DNA from: Cyrtodaria siliqua
Lineage: Eukaryota > Mollusca > Bivalvia > Adapedonta > Hiatellidae
Reading direction: 5' to 3'
Length of the DNA: 64,000 nt
Assembly (NCBI GenBank): GCA_037043455.1
Contig: JAWPHD010010228.1
Location: 1-64,000, forward strand
The position numbers and the translations under genes are program-made. Numbering within the stretch: position 1 is the stretch's first letter; the number at the start of each line of letters is the position of its first letter. Positions 11,786 through 23,759 of the stretch are shown here, piece after piece. The notes below the pieces were generated by a model that saw nothing but the letters and a program-made list of their open reading frames with translations, was not told the DNA's origin and ran no database searches.

Positions 11786-12275
11786 GGAATTGAATTGAAT
11801 TGGGGTTTTAAGGCGCACCAACACATGAAAGGTTACATGGCGCCTAAAAGGAATGAACATGCCAGGCTCATCCTCCATGTACATCGAGATAAAATATGGA
11901 GAAGGGGCCTAGAACCTTCTCACCCTGAACTGCAGCAAATTCTATTGTAGACACTCCATTTACGCTGGAGCCACGTTATAGTTTTTCTGCCACTGCTCTA
12001 GTGATATGAGCGAGATGGCACCTGAAACAATGCAGTGGTCATGATGAAGACCTTTAATGAACATGAACAAAAAATAAAAAGAACATGAATTTCGGGGGTT
12101 CTACCCCTTCGCCTTCCCCTTCAACAGGATCTGCAGTGGCCCTATTCTTTGCCCCGTAACCAAACGGGGCCCCGGAACCACACGAGGATTGGGGGAGCCA
12201 AAACAATCTGTGTCTCCTCCCACCATAATGCCTATGTGTGTCTAGGGTTAGGCAAATCATTAAATTATACACTTG
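11786..12275 (-). mobile_element. ATTCA-tailed retroelement-like repeat, copy 1
   Basis: On the minus strand the element ends in ...CCCCAATTCAATTCAATTC, a tail of ATTCA repeats. Copies occur at 33452, 39122 and (plus sense) 48345. Shared landmarks are AAGGCGCACCAACACATGAA and TACGCTGGAGCCACG. The simple-repeat 3' tail suggests copying by a LINE partner. It has no coding capacity. Confidence 0.7.
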
Positions 12276-12472
12276 CTAGTTGCATATGGGATCTATAATG
12301 GTGTGCAGACTAAAATAAATTGGGATTGAAGGTACAGAAAACAAAACTATCCTGCTTCACAATATTAGTTTAATGTACATGATATTGTTAACCAAGAATT
12401 GCAAAAACAAATAACACTGCTAGTGGAACACTGCTAGTGAAACTATCAAATGGATCATGACTCGATGGTGAC

Positions 12473-12937
12473 ATGTTCAAGACTATATTGCTAATGCACC
12501 TATCAATATTTTGCCCCAGGGGGGGGGCGGCGGGCATACAGGGGACTTTAGACAAAAAGACGGTCCCCGATAGGCGGGAGTTTGACACGCCGAATTATTC
12601 CGGGTCCCGGGAAATAGACTGGCCGGATTCTACGACTCGGTACCCGGGATTTAGACAAACCATTTGTATTAACAAAATGGCGGAAATTTTGAAAAAAATG
12701 GAAGCGTTTAAATCACATTTTTCTGTCCAAGACATGTGTGATTGGGTTGGGGTAATATCCCCAGACCTGTCTAAGATATTTAAAGGTATACAGGAAATGT
12801 TCTTATTCATTTCTGTTGACGTATATGTATTTTCTTCTATTGTCGTGTGTTTTCGCGATGACCTTCACGGTCCCAATCAAAGGAAGATAGACGAATTTGT
12901 TACGAAAATAGAAAAAATGTTTTTAAGCCTTATGTAA
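12473..12937 (+). CDS. Hypothetical single-exon ORF, 86-154 codons
   Basis: The best-looking start is the ATG at 12677 (AACAAAATGGCGG, good Kozak context), giving 86 residues from MAEILKKMEAFKSHF to KIEKMFLSLM. The ATG at 12473 would give 154 residues but reads through a G/C-rich imperfect repeat. The short form has an amphipathic N-terminus, a hydrophobic stretch (MFLFISVDVYVFSSIVV) and a Lys-rich end. No family is recognised. The 3' side is AT-rich with an AATAAA near 12977. It could be a small gene, a transposon fragment or chance. Confidence 0.3.
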   Translation: MFKTILLMHLSIFCPRGGAAGIQGTLDKKTVPDRREFDTPNYSGSREIDWPDSTTRYPGFRQTICINKMAEILKKMEAFKSHFSVQDMCDWVGVISPDLSKIFKGIQEMFLFISVDVYVFSSIVVCFRDDLHGPNQRKIDEFVTKIEKMFLSLM

Positions 12938-13640
12938 TTGATTTCCAAAAATATGTAGGTTTAAATATAAAAAGTAAATAAATTCATTTCATATAAAATG
13001 TAGACCCACTCATTGGCCACATTATTTGGATTTAATACTCTCCTTGTACATTTTGGTTATTTCATAGAAATATTAAAAACATAATGTTCATGCGATATTA
13101 AAGTTGTGTGTGCTGTGTTTTCGATATTGTATGCTAAATAAACTTCATATTTGTAGGCAGTGTATTAAACTGTAAATAACATTTATATAAGAATAAATCA
13201 CTTTTTTCCTTTTTTGGTACATCTTTTTTTCAGGTTTTTAATATGCTGCAACAGTTAATGTTATATCAAAAAAGGTAATTAATTGTGAACTCATAAATTG
13301 TATACCAGCAAATTTAATCTTTCAGTACTGTATGCTGTGGTGATGGTGTAATAAAAATAATGCAAAATATTCTATGTTTCAAGCAACCCTACGGCCTATG
13401 CCTACCTTCTTAACAAAAATATCCAGGACCCAAATTAAATAGAGGATAATTGTTGCTTTTTGTTGATTATCGAGTTTTAATTCACCGAGTGAGCACCAAA
13501 ATAGGGGAGGCACTTAGATTCGCACCTGTCTATATGTCAATTGCATTTTTTTGGTGACAAAAGGGCACATGTGAAATCTTTATCATTCATGACAACAAGA
13601 ACATCTGCAATGTGAATATCAATCTCATCACTGGTGATAG
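12938..13640. other. Unassigned AT-rich stretch
   Basis: No exon, repeat family or RNA gene was recognised. A short GGTGATAGTT repeat lies near 13632-13665. Confidence 0.4.
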
Positions 13641-13667
13641 TTGGTGATGGTGATAGTTGGTGATAGC

Positions 13668-13990
13668 TGAGCTAAGTTAGTTTTAAGGCGCACAAACGCA
13701 GAAAGGTCGCCCACAGGAGTGAACATTCTTGGCCCTTTCTTACATTAATTTCAGAATATGCAGAATGGGTCTAGAACTTCAATAAAGTGAACTTTAACTA
13801 CCGGTATATTTTCCTGCAGAATGTGCCTAGAACACTCTTAAATTAGGTGAACTTTTACTATAAATTTCCTGCAAAATGGGCCTAGAACGTTCTCAAATGA
13901 AGCAAAATTTTTACTAGAATTTGCTGCAAAATGGGCCTAGAACCTTTTCAAATAAAGTTAACTTTCATTATAATTTCCCTTGATATAGAA
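13668..13990 (+). repeat. Remnant of the ATTCA-tailed family with about four short tandem units
   Basis: It begins with TTTTAAGGCGCACAAACGCA, related to the ATTCA-tailed repeat. About four imperfect units of roughly 55 bp follow, containing AAAATGGGCCTAGAAC and AAAGTGAACTTTTACTA. It looks like local amplification within an old copy. Confidence 0.6.
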
Positions 13991-14194
13991 TATATTGTAT
14001 AATGCACATGCAAATTGGGAGTGCTTTATTATGAAAAGGTGGGCATTAAACTGTGGCAGTCTCAGTAAAATAAATGTGCATTAAAATGATTTTTTCATTT
14101 TTTCTCAAAACAAACACCACAATTTTACAAAAACTCAAAATAGTGTAACAAAAAAGAAGTTTTTTATGCTTGGCTAAATTTAATACATAAAAAT

Positions 14195-14615
14195 CTTCTC
14201 ACAAGATTGCTGAATGTCCCTTTTAAAACATCAATAGGCCAGATATTCTGTTTATTCAGAATATGAATAACCACACAAACTAAATATTTGTTTTGTTAAT
14301 TCTTGTGCTCTCCGGATTATACATACAAATGTTCGTAAAAAAGACAAATGTCAATAAATAGAGCATGTTCTGTCTGCAATATATACAGAATATGAAAGTA
14401 TAAAATGTATAATACCAAAAGCAGTAAATATGAAGTACCGTGCAAAGGATAAAAACCAAGCCATTTCTTTTATTCAATTAAACACTAATATGTTCATGTA
14501 CAGTTAATAATATGCAAAAACAATTTGCTTTATACTATTCTTTTAATTAGCATTCATGATTGAAAAATGCAAATTATGTAAAAAAACTAACAGGATGCCG
14601 CGAGTTTTAAAAAAA
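14195..14615. repeat. Diverged copy of the TTAA-flanked MITE
   Basis: An end-like sequence (CAAGATTGCTGAATGTCCC, then TTTTAA) lies at 14204-14226. The 14480-14615 part is the reverse complement of the left half of the intact element at 14944 (shared AATATGCAAAAACAATTTGC). Together with the neighbour it makes a large inverted repeat. Confidence 0.6.
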
Positions 14616-14943
14616 ATTAAATGCCATGTCAGACTTTAGCTAGCCTCTAATATGTGTATTATAATCATGGTATTTACTTTTGTTTTGTAAAATGTCTGGG
14701 TTGAATACGTTGCCTCAGTAATTCTCATAATTGTTGGAACCCATGAGATGACCTTTGTTTTTAATCAAGAAAAATGAACTTTGTCATACCACTTTACTGA
14801 ATTTGAAAATAGACATTTATTTCACAAACATATCAAAATGTTTTTAGTGGCATATGTTCAATCATCTTACCAATCAGTACCTTTTATTTGCCTCGACCCA
14901 GCATAAATCGCAAAAAAATTGCCTTTGCCACTTCGAGTGTTAA

Positions 14944-15274
14944 AGGGACACAAGGCAATCTTGATATTTTAATAACTCGGGGCGTCCTGTTAGTTTTTCT
15001 ACATAAATTGCATTTGTTCAATCATTAATATTAATTATAAGAAGAGTATAAAGCAAATTGTTTTTGCATATTACTAACTGTTGAATATATTTCACCAATA
15101 ATATATTCAAACATAACCTACATAACCTATGTTTGAATAACAAAGAAAATTGAAAACTTAAAATTTGTATTTAAATATTTGCAAGCAGATTCAATGTCAA
15201 AATGATACTGGATTAATAAATCAATAGGCTAATTTTAATGCTTGATAAAGACTTCAAGATTGCCGTGTGTCCCT
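14944..15274. mobile_element. 331-bp MITE with TTAA target duplication
   Basis: Flanked by TTAA at 14940-14943 and 15275-15278. The terminal inverted repeats are AGGGACACAAGGCAATCTTG and its partner CAAGATTGCCGTGTGTCCCT (18 of 20 match). TTAA duplications are typical of the piggyBac and Kolobok superfamilies; which one cannot be told without an autonomous relative. Confidence 0.8.
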
Positions 15275-15320
15275 TTAAATAGAAAAAAAATAATGTTAGG
15301 GATCAGAAAAAAGTTTGAAA

Positions 15321-16828
15321 CAAGAGGCCCAAGAGGGCCTGTTGACTGGCTAAAGATAAAGTTTATGTATAAGGGGCCATAACTCTTTCAAATATCATTC
15401 AACTGGAACATGGCGATGATATACGCCACTAGACTTGGTAGTGATCATCCCTGACAAGTTTTCGTTGAAATCCAGCCAGAGGTTCAGGAGAACTATAGTC
15501 TGTACAAAGTCAAGAGTATTAAAACCTTTAAGGGGTCATAACTAAACCCAAAATTCATTCAACCAGAACACGGCAATGATAGGTGCAACAAGGCTTGGTA
15601 CTGATCATCCCCCCCCCCCCCCCACACCCCACACACACAGGATTCATTGAAATCCGGCAAGGAGTTCAGAAGAGACTAATCTGGACAAAGTTTGTCTATT
15701 AAAACCTTTAAAGGGCCATAACTCTGCCAAAACTCATTCAACCGGAATATGGCGATGATATGCACAACTAGGCTTGATACTGATCATCCTTGTCGTTTCG
15801 TTAAAATCCGGCCAGGCTTTCAGGAGAACTAGCCCGGAAAATGTTTGTGTATCAAAAACCTTTAAAGGGCCATAACTCCACCAAACATCTGTAAACCGGA
15901 ATGCGACGATGATATGCACAACTAGGCTTGGTGCTGATCATTCCTGTAAAGTTTCGTTGAAATATGGCAAAGGGGTTCAGGAGAACTAGTCCACACATAG
16001 TTTGTGTATTAAAACGTTTAAAGGGCCACAACTCCGCCAAAATCTTTCAACAGCAACATGGTGACAATATGTACAACTAGGCTTGGTACTGATCATCCCT
16101 GAAAAGTTTCACTGAAATCCGGCCAAATGAAGGCCCTTTCGTCTTAATGATGTCAAAATATAGCATATTTCAGAAAATCAAGGGCCATAACTCCGTGTAA
16201 ATGGTCCAATCCGGCTGGTTTTCGAAGCTTTCATTGATATTAACAATTTGGTAAAGTTTGGTAACGATGGTTAAAAAATGAAGGCCCTATCGTCTTAACA
16301 AGGCAAAATATATCATTTTTAAATAAATCAAGGGCCATAACTCCGCTGTTACTGATGCGATCTGGCTGTTTTTCGAACTTGTCAGAGCTTTCATTGATAT
16401 TAACAATCTGGTAAAGTTTGGCAACGATCGGATGAAAAATGAAGGCTCTATCGTCTTAAAATGGCAAATATAGCATTTTTAAATAAAACAAGGGCCAGAA
16501 CTCCGCTGTTACTGGTCCGATCTGGCTGGTTTTCGAACTTGTCTAAGCTTTTATTAATATTAACAATCTGTTAAAGTTTAGTAACGATCGGATGCAAAAT
16601 GAAGGCCCTATCGTCTTAACGAGGCAAAATATAGCATTTTTAACTAAATCATGGGCCATAACTCCGCTGTTACCTGTCCGATCTGGCTGGTTTTCGAACA
16701 TGTTCGAGCTTTCATTGATATTAACAATCTGTTAAAGGTTGGTAAAGATCAGATGAAAAATGAAGGCCCTATCATCTTAACGAGACAAAAGTTAACGACG
16801 GACGACGGACAACTCGGCATCCCATAAA
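15321..16828 (+). mobile_element. Tandem-body element, family C, copy 1
   Basis: Opens CAAGAGGCCCAAGAGGGCC. It has two successive kinds of degenerate unit: about 165 bp with CTAGGCTTGGTACTGATCATC, then units with GGGCCATAACTCCGCTGTTAC and GTAAAGTTTGGTAACGATC. It ends GTTAACGACGGACGACGGAC, ACTCGGCATCCCATAA. A run of C lies at 15611-15625. Non-coding. Confidence 0.7.
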
Positions 16829-17290
16829 AATGAATAGTACGACTTGTTACTTTAATATAGAAAATTATGAATGTGACTGAAATTAATGTCAGCAGAATTT
16901 CGAAGGCGTGTCTGAGTAACTGAGCGCGGACTGTATATTTCAATAACATAACTGGTCATAAAACGTATTCAAAAGTTGTTTCTTTGCAAAATGAACATAA
17001 AAAATCTTAATCTAATATACTTTTTAATATGGAAACAGTAAATAATGGACAAAAAAAAGTTTTAGGCTTGGTATGGAAAAAATAATGTATGTCGGGCAAC
17101 CAGAACCAATTTTTTGTTTGACCATATTGAACTGTTGAAGACAGAAAATCAAAAACAGAAAATAATTTATTTATGATACGAGCATCTACTGAATTACAAA
17201 CTACTTAAGGCCCAGAGAAAGACTTTCCACAAGTAGAATAACTGGAAAATGAGCAAGCTTTATTTGTATAACAATTTCATTTAAAATATA
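16829..17290. other. Unassigned AT-rich stretch
   Basis: No exon or repeat recognised. Confidence 0.4.
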
Positions 17291-17293
17291 TAA

Positions 17294-18310
17294 GGGCTAT
17301 TCCATTAAAACATACATGGGACCCTAGGAAGGCACTTTTGAAATTGACCACCCACCCATAGATGCAAAATTGAGTTTGCAAGACCCACCTATAGAATTTA
17401 AGTTGGCTAAAATACATGAAAAAGATTATACACCAATTCATCGAAAAATAAGAATATGAAAAGGAAATCACCATTCAAACTATTAATATTCGAGTGATCT
17501 TTCTTCTTCTGTCCAACGTGACAAATTTGCGTGACCACTCAATGCCAATATGAAAGCTGTAATGTGATTGGTTTAAATAATGCAATCAACCAATGAAATG
17601 CGCGCATTCAAATTAATGAACTTAATCAAGGGAGAGAATGTTTTAAACACAATAAAACATCAATCGTGAACGCTCGGCCAATCCCGTCTTTCTTCGGGAT
17701 CCCGCCTCGTGTGTATCACGCCGCTTCTGTATGTTCAAAATATTGAAATTCTGTTACTACACAGAAAATAGTGCACTGTTGCTATGTAAACAATGGCCGC
17801 TAGCCACACGTGTTGATGTATAATTTGCGTTGAGCGTTGGTTTTTTACAATGCAGATGAAGGTTTTATCACTGCTTTCATGTAAATAAACTATTGATGGA
17901 GCAATCGGCTGAATAACATTGCAACATTTGAATGATAACTTTGATTTTGAATGCAAATTTGTTTTGGCGGGAATCTAAGGCGCGATGACGTAACCAATAT
18001 GGAAACCCGTGTATTACATTCGAGTAATGCTGCGAAGCAGTGTACGAGATGCGAAAAAATAAAACATGACTTCTGGTTGGATTTTAGTTTGAAAAGTCTG
18101 ATAGTCCCGAGATTGTCCGGGCGGCGTTCGCGGCCATTTTTACGGGGATGTGTGAAAATATCACTATCCTGAAAATTACACCCATGCATAGATGCGAAAT
18201 TAGTTTTAAACCACCCTGGAATAGAACCACATTTCGGAAAATAGGGTTCACCCATAGATTTTTATTAAATTGCCGTCCTGGGGTCCCGGGTATGTTTTAA
18301 TGGAAAACCT
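17294..18310. mobile_element. TIR element of about 1.0 kb, non-autonomous
   Basis: The left end carries TTCCATTAAAACATACATGG and the right end mirrors it (TATGTTTTAATGGAAAACC). The terminal inverted similarity extends about 90 bp, including the CACCCATAGATGC block. The interior has only short overlapping open frames and a small GGGATCCCGCC hairpin region at about 17680-17710. A target duplication could not be fixed, so the superfamily is open. Confidence 0.65.
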
Positions 18311-18509
18311 CTAAATCAGTACAAGACTTGACACATTCATCATGGAATTTCTCATTTGGATTATAAACAGATACAAAGAATCACTTTAAATTTATATGAA
18401 AATGGTGGCACTGACTACATCTAATTTCCACCTGTAGCTTTACGTCTTCCTTATATAAGTACACAATGTGCCATGAGAATGGATAGTGATTAAAACTGCT
18501 TTGGGAAGC

Positions 18510-18900
18510 AGATACAACAAGAGCTGCCAGAGAACAATATTTTCGACTATTTAAAAATAAAAATGTGTCTGTGGACACGAATGCCCCCGGCATAAGCTAT
18601 CAGCTGAAATAAAGTCGCGATTATAAAAATTTCACGATCAGCCCTATATCAATTTACACTGAAGCTTTCTCGGATACCATTTGAAACCACATATATAGAA
18701 AAGGAAAAAGAAATGCAACTCAGGAATTTCCGCTATATGTTGTATGTACAATATGCTGCTGTTAATCAAATGGTACATGGCTACATTTCGGGAAAAATAC
18801 TAAAACAATACATAGCATACCAAATGCTATCCCTTCAAAGTTTCATTACTGACAGATGGATCAATCAGGTGAGCAAACTTAGGATGTAAAATTGTGTAAT
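18510..18900 (+). repeat. Fragment of a tandem-body-like element
   Basis: ACAAGAGCTGCCAGAGAACA, GGACACGAATGCCCCCGGC and TCAGGTGAGCAAACTTA look like pieces of another opening module of the CAAGAG class, without a tandem body. The match to the other copies is short. Confidence 0.4.
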
Positions 18901-19039
18901 CTCTTTACATTAGATACAGCACTAAAATGGGTTCAATTTTCAAAGCAGAACTTCAACATCTATTAATTTTGTGTTACAAAGGGTACGGTGATTAACAAGT
19001 CTACAACATCACAATGTTGTCCTTCCTCTAACTAGCTGC

Positions 19040-19331
19040 AACACTTGTTTTACAAAACATCTTGGAATTTCTCTGTACTATTTCATGGTTAGTTTTGTTT
19101 GTATGGTGTTTTATGTCATTTTCAACACATGCAAGGTTATATAGGTCGATTTTTGTGGTGGAGGCAGACCACCCACTGTTACTAGGTAGAACCAGTACTG
19201 TACACCTCCCGCCATCCGTAAGAATCAACACTTCTTCACAAGTCGAGCTCGCAGTAGGATTCAAACCCGCAGCGGTGAGAGGCGAAGGTTTACAACGCAA
19301 AGTCGTTAACCATTCGGCCACGGAGACGCTT
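19040..19331 (-). mobile_element. tRNA-derived SINE (family 1)
   Basis: Read on the minus strand, the head at 19331-19252 looks like a tRNA. It has an A box (TGGCCGAATGG), an anticodon-arm-like middle and a B box (GGTTTGAATCC), spaced as in a class II (Leu/Ser-like) tRNA. A body without coding potential runs to about 19040. Open frames on both strands here are artefacts. Confidence 0.7.
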
Positions 19332-19942
19332 TACTATTAACTGGAATTAAGTATGTAATATATAAATTATACAGCGGAATTTCTGAGTTGCATTACTTTT
19401 TTTCCTTTAGCATATATGTAACATCGTGTAACCTGCAATATGTGCTTTCTATTACTCCACTGTAAGTTAAAATGTATGTATAAAGATACAATAAACATAC
19501 ACAAACACCACTTAATTCACTCTTTTTTCAGTTTTTTGAAAAAATAAACATAAAATTCTATATTAAAATCTCAGACAATGTATGCATAAACAAATCATGA
19601 ACATGTAATACTTACAGCAACTTATATACAGGTATAGCAGCCTCATACCGTCATTTCAATATACAAAAGATGGTGCTTCTTGCTTTCTAGTGCCTACATT
19701 TCTTTATTCAAGAGGCAGTCAATAACTTCCAATATCAATTTGTTTTTTTGTTTTGTTTTCAGTTCAAAATGGTAAAATGTTGAATATAATACCTCCACTG
19801 TATTTCATAAGGAATTTTTAAGTTGAAGACAAGCAACTTGGAAATGTATCATTTAACTTCCTGTTTACAGTAATGCCGAGGTGGAACAGCATTATTTGAA
19901 TATAACTGCATTTGCCAATTATATATAAACTTATGTCATAAC

Positions 19943-20250
19943 AAGAGATGTTTGCAAAACATATATGCTCCCTTCAAACACTATGACACAAACATTCCTG
20001 CCAAGCTGTTCTTTTAGTGACTTTTTACAAGTTTTGTTACCATGGCAACCACATTTCTCATGCGAATCTACCCAAAAGAGGAGGTGCACAACTAGACCAT
20101 GACACAAACATTCCTGCCAAGTTTCGAGTTTGTAGTGCCAGCCGTTCTTGAGTTATCGCAAAGACAAGAAGATTTCGGGATGGACCGACCAACATTTTTT
20201 TATGTTACGTTACCATGGCAACCACCCTTCGGAAGGGGGGCATAATAAGG
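19943..20250 (+). mobile_element. Short element of the CAAGAG class
   Basis: Starts ACAAGAGATGTTTGCAAAAC, has TTCCTGCCAAG modules twice and GTTACCATGGCAACCAC twice. It ends in CCTTCGGAAGGGGGGCATAA. The architecture is like the other tandem-body elements but with only about two units. Confidence 0.55.
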
Positions 20251-21620
20251 GCATGGAATCTTCATATGCACATTAAAAGGCAAAACATATTTACTTGAAA
20301 ATGGTATAAAATGTAAAAGTTTGCATTTTATTCAGAAAAAGAAAGTGTTTTTTTTTGACAATATCTACCAAACCATACCATCTACATGCAAATCGTAGTT
20401 TAATAAAATTTTATACATATTTCTTGAATACAATATAGAAAGGTTTTGATAGCTTCACTTAAGGAGTAGTGTCAGATTACGATTAAGCTTGTGTTTTCCA
20501 CCACTATATTTAACATGTTCTCCACATATATGAGGGGTTATCCAAATGTTTATGGTCAACTCTTAAAATCCACATAAATTAAGTACAATTTCATTTTTTT
20601 TTTTTTATGACTTACAAATTAAATTATTCAAGCATTATTAAGTCATGCAATAAGGTTATGGTAGCAACATCCATACTCGGGAAGTGCGCCCGAATGAACA
20701 TATTTTACTATTTGATATGTAACTATGCGAAAAATAACAAGTTCTCTCTGTAAAAATCGCGTCAAACCTTATATTATTGACGTAAGGTCATCAACGTCTA
20801 CATACTTCATTTTTGCATTGATCTTGTTTGCTGCTTTTAGAAAGGTGAGCAACTGTGATCGCGTATATGAGCACACAAAGTTAAAATGACGTCTGAAGCA
20901 AGCGGTTATTCAGTTTTGTGTCGATCTTGGGATATGTTGCGAACTTGATATGTGTTTTGGTACAGTGTACAGAATGAGGTAAATATGAATTGTATCATCA
21001 GTGGGTAGAGAGACACAATAAATGCACTGTACCACATGGTGGATACTTTGAAAAAAAATGACATCGCGTAAATCTAACCTGGGGTGGATTGCGATATGAT
21101 ATGTTTCAAATGCATATAACTTTTTTACATGCTTAATTACTTTCATAGAATTTCACACAACTATTACACTATGACTAAGAAAAACATCGAAAAAATCTTA
21201 CAAATCTAATATATGATCTTCATTTTATAAGACTTGTCCACAAACATCTGGATAATCCCTCGTACGTAGATAAATTTGATTAAACATATATAAAAGAACA
21301 GTAACTATCATTTTTAACATGAAGTACATTACTCAATGGAAATCATTCATAGAACTTACGACATAACATTGATATGATAGCGATGTCCAGATTCAGTTTA
21401 CTGCAGGACTTTCCTTTATTGCCAATAGGCGGGTGATTTACCCTCCCACTTTGGTTTAATAACTGACCGGCTACTATTAGCAGTCCCCAATACAACAACA
21501 AAAGAAAGAACTATAACTCACCCACCTAATTTTAAAACTTTCCCTGTTATTCAAAAACAAAGCGAAGTCCTCACATCTGGCAACACAGTAGCTATAATTG
21601 TTTGTGATTTTTGTTTTTAT
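20251..21620. other. Unassigned AT-rich stretch
   Basis: No convincing exon, RNA gene or repeat. The open frame at 20910-21146 (-) has no recognisable domain. Confidence 0.4.
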
Positions 21621-21621
21621 T

Positions 21622-21778
21622 ACAAAGGTTTTCTTTTGAGTTTTCATGCTTAAATACTGATATTGACTAGAACTATTACCAAGGTGAGGTTTTCTTTTGA
21701 GTTTTCATATTGTATTTGTTTTAAATTCGTATATGCTTAAATACTGATATTGACTAGAACTATTACCAAGGTGAGGAA
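21622..21778. repeat. Two-copy tandem duplication, about 80-90 bp
   Basis: GGTTTTCTTTTGAGTTTTCA and TTAAATACTGATATTGACT each occur twice in the same order. The second copy has an extra ATTGTATTTGTTTTAAATTC. Confidence 0.8.
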
Positions 21779-22020
21779 TACCCCTGCTTAAATTCTAAGT
21801 CGAGCAAAGGGTCATTGTTTCTGTAATAAATTAGGCAATCAACAATGGGTGATGTAGAGGGACATAAGGTCATCAGTTGTTATGTGTATATAAAGTTTGG
21901 GAACAACCCATTCAAAACTGCGTGTTACGTGAGGCGACAATAATGTGTTATGCGACAGGATGTTACAAACAGCGCGATTCCTATATAGCGTCACTTCACT
22001 CTGTGAAAGAGGGGGTATAA
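21745..22020 (+). mobile_element. Element remnant ending in GGGGGTATAA
   Basis: A CTAGAACTATTACCAAGGTG start, a GGTGATGTAGAGGGACATAA block (also at about 33943) and an end GATTCCTATATAGCGTCACT then GTGAAAGAGGGGGTATAA. A related end occurs at 36628-36675. This end module also seeds the minisatellite that follows. Confidence 0.55.
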
Positions 22021-22333
22021 AAATGGACACATTATCACATCTGTGCCAGAACTTATTGACTGCCTGGGTATAAATATGGACACATTATCACATCTGTGCC
22101 AGAACTTATTGACTGCCTGGGTATAAAAATGGACACATTATCACATCTGTGCCAAAACTTATTGACTGCCTGGGTATAAAAATGGACACATTATCACATC
22201 TGTACCAGAACTTATTGACTGCCTGGGTATAAAAATGGACACATTATCACATCTGTACCAGAACTTATTGACTGCCTGGGTATAAAAATGGACACAATAA
22301 CACATCTGTACCAGAACTTATTGACTGCCTATC
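22013..22333. repeat. 53-bp minisatellite, about 6 copies
   Basis: The unit contains GGTATAAAAATGGACACATT and CAGAACTTATTGACTGCCTG. Spacing is exactly 53 bp between the copies checked. The first unit overlaps the GGGTATAA end of the preceding element. Confidence 0.9.
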
Positions 22334-22502
22334 TCATTAAAAAGGAAGTATGAACATCTATGTAAATTAAAATGTACATGTACATAAATTTATCTACAAA
22401 TGAAAATGATAATGAGTGACAATCGTTTCACATAATTGTTTGTATAATGCCACGATACATAATGTAATACCAGACGTGTATCAGAAACATACCAGCCTAC
22501 AG

Positions 22503-22625
22503 CACATCCCCACACAGTATCCACATCCCCACACAGTATCCACATCCCCACACAGTAGCCACATCCCCACACAGTAGCCACATAGCACATCCCCACATAG
22601 TAGCCACATAGCACAACCCAACATA
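22503..22625. repeat. 19-bp minisatellite, about 5-6 copies
   Basis: Units of CACATCCCCACACAGTATC/AGC, with the last copies degenerate (CACATAGCACATCCCC). Confidence 0.85.
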
Positions 22626-22835
22626 TAGCAGCCATCCCAATGAAACTTCTACGTAACTCTGAGATCGCTAATACCATTCTAAATAGTGGAACAGTCGCTA
22701 CTTCATTCCTCTTATTCAATAGTAGACATCCCAATGAAATTTCTGTTACACTGACAACTCTAAAACAGTCCCTACAAACTCCAAACAGCTTAATTCAATA
22801 GTAGACATCCCAATGAAATGTCTATACAACTGATA
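22625..22835. repeat. Three-copy imperfect repeat around CATCCCAATGAAA
   Basis: CATCCCAATGAAACTTCTAC, CATCCCAATGAAATTTCTG and CATCCCAATGAAATGTCTA recur about every 80-100 bp, two of them preceded by TCAATAGTAGA. Confidence 0.65.
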
Positions 22836-23670
22836 ACTGTGTTACAACTCTGCCTGGTCATTCAATGAAAATTAGCATATCCGACTGGAGCATTTTAAGC
22901 AAAGTCTTGCAATGAAATCCAGTGTAACATTCAGTCGATATAGGTCACAGAATGTACAAAACTGTCCCATACCAGTGCCAACCACTCCTAGTGAGGTACA
23001 GTATGTATGTATGAAGCCCACAAATGTAGTTGCATCTGAGATCCGAGCATTTTTATGTCCGTTATGGAAATGTAACAAAAAAAATCCCTGCAGTTCACGC
23101 ATCAATACAACTGCTTGTATTGTAAATCATTCTATAATTTTGATTAGAAAGTGAATAACATCGGGATTTTCTTTATCTGAAAAAGAAAGAAAATAAACAG
23201 ATCAATGTTTCGGTTATGTACCCTGTGAGAAGTACTCAAGTCTACCATTTAGGGTACAATGTACATACTTTATGTAACTTAAGCGTAATCCAGAAGAAAT
23301 TGTGTTTAACACTAATTGTGTGTTGGGGTTCATTTGAGTTCTATATTTTCCAATGTAACATGTGATTACTAATGTTATGTGGTAACTGTCGAGTTCTTCA
23401 GTGATTCCTAGTGCAGAGTAACTGTTGAGTTCCTTATTTGCCAATGTAATTTGTGTTTTCTAAGGCCGAGTATTCCCAGTCAGTACTGTTTCACGATATG
23501 CCACTTCTGTATTACCACGTTATTACCCTTCTGTGTCCTTATCTGGCCACATACAAGACTGAGAAGCCTATATTAGACCCAAGTCCCTATGAACAAGGTC
23601 TGGGTTTGAGGGCTGACAATGTTTTGAGGATAGGATATGGAAACAAAACTGAATTGGATGATTAACACCT
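22836..23670. other. Unassigned
   Basis: No confident exon. It lies downstream of the last recognised CP2-gene exon on the minus strand and could contain the missing last exon, but nothing decisive was found. Confidence 0.35.
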
Positions 23671-23683
23671 CATCAATGGCACT

Positions 23684-23749
23684 GGTGAGGCTTGAGCCTG
23701 GGTCCTGCGGTTTCAGTTCTCTACCGTGCTATCCACTGGGCCATCAGTC
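23684..23749 (-). repeat. tRNA-like SINE head (candidate)
   Basis: On the minus strand, TGGCCCAGTGGATAGCAC resembles a tRNA A box and CAGGCTCAAGCCTC a B box at tRNA-like spacing. The acceptor ends do not pair well, so it is read as a SINE head or tRNA-derived relic, not a working tRNA gene. Confidence 0.45.
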
Positions 23750-23759
23750 GCGCAGAAAG

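Noticed and set aside
19028..19340. Overlapping 92- and 97-codon frames on both strands
   Set aside because: Both lie within a tRNA-derived SINE.
23330..23450. Minus-strand peptide GITEELDSYHITL as the missing last CP2 exon
   Set aside because: It resembles the family's C-terminal DSYHI(I)L ending, but the expected upstream NFxxExCF segment and a good phase-0 acceptor are lacking; probably chance.
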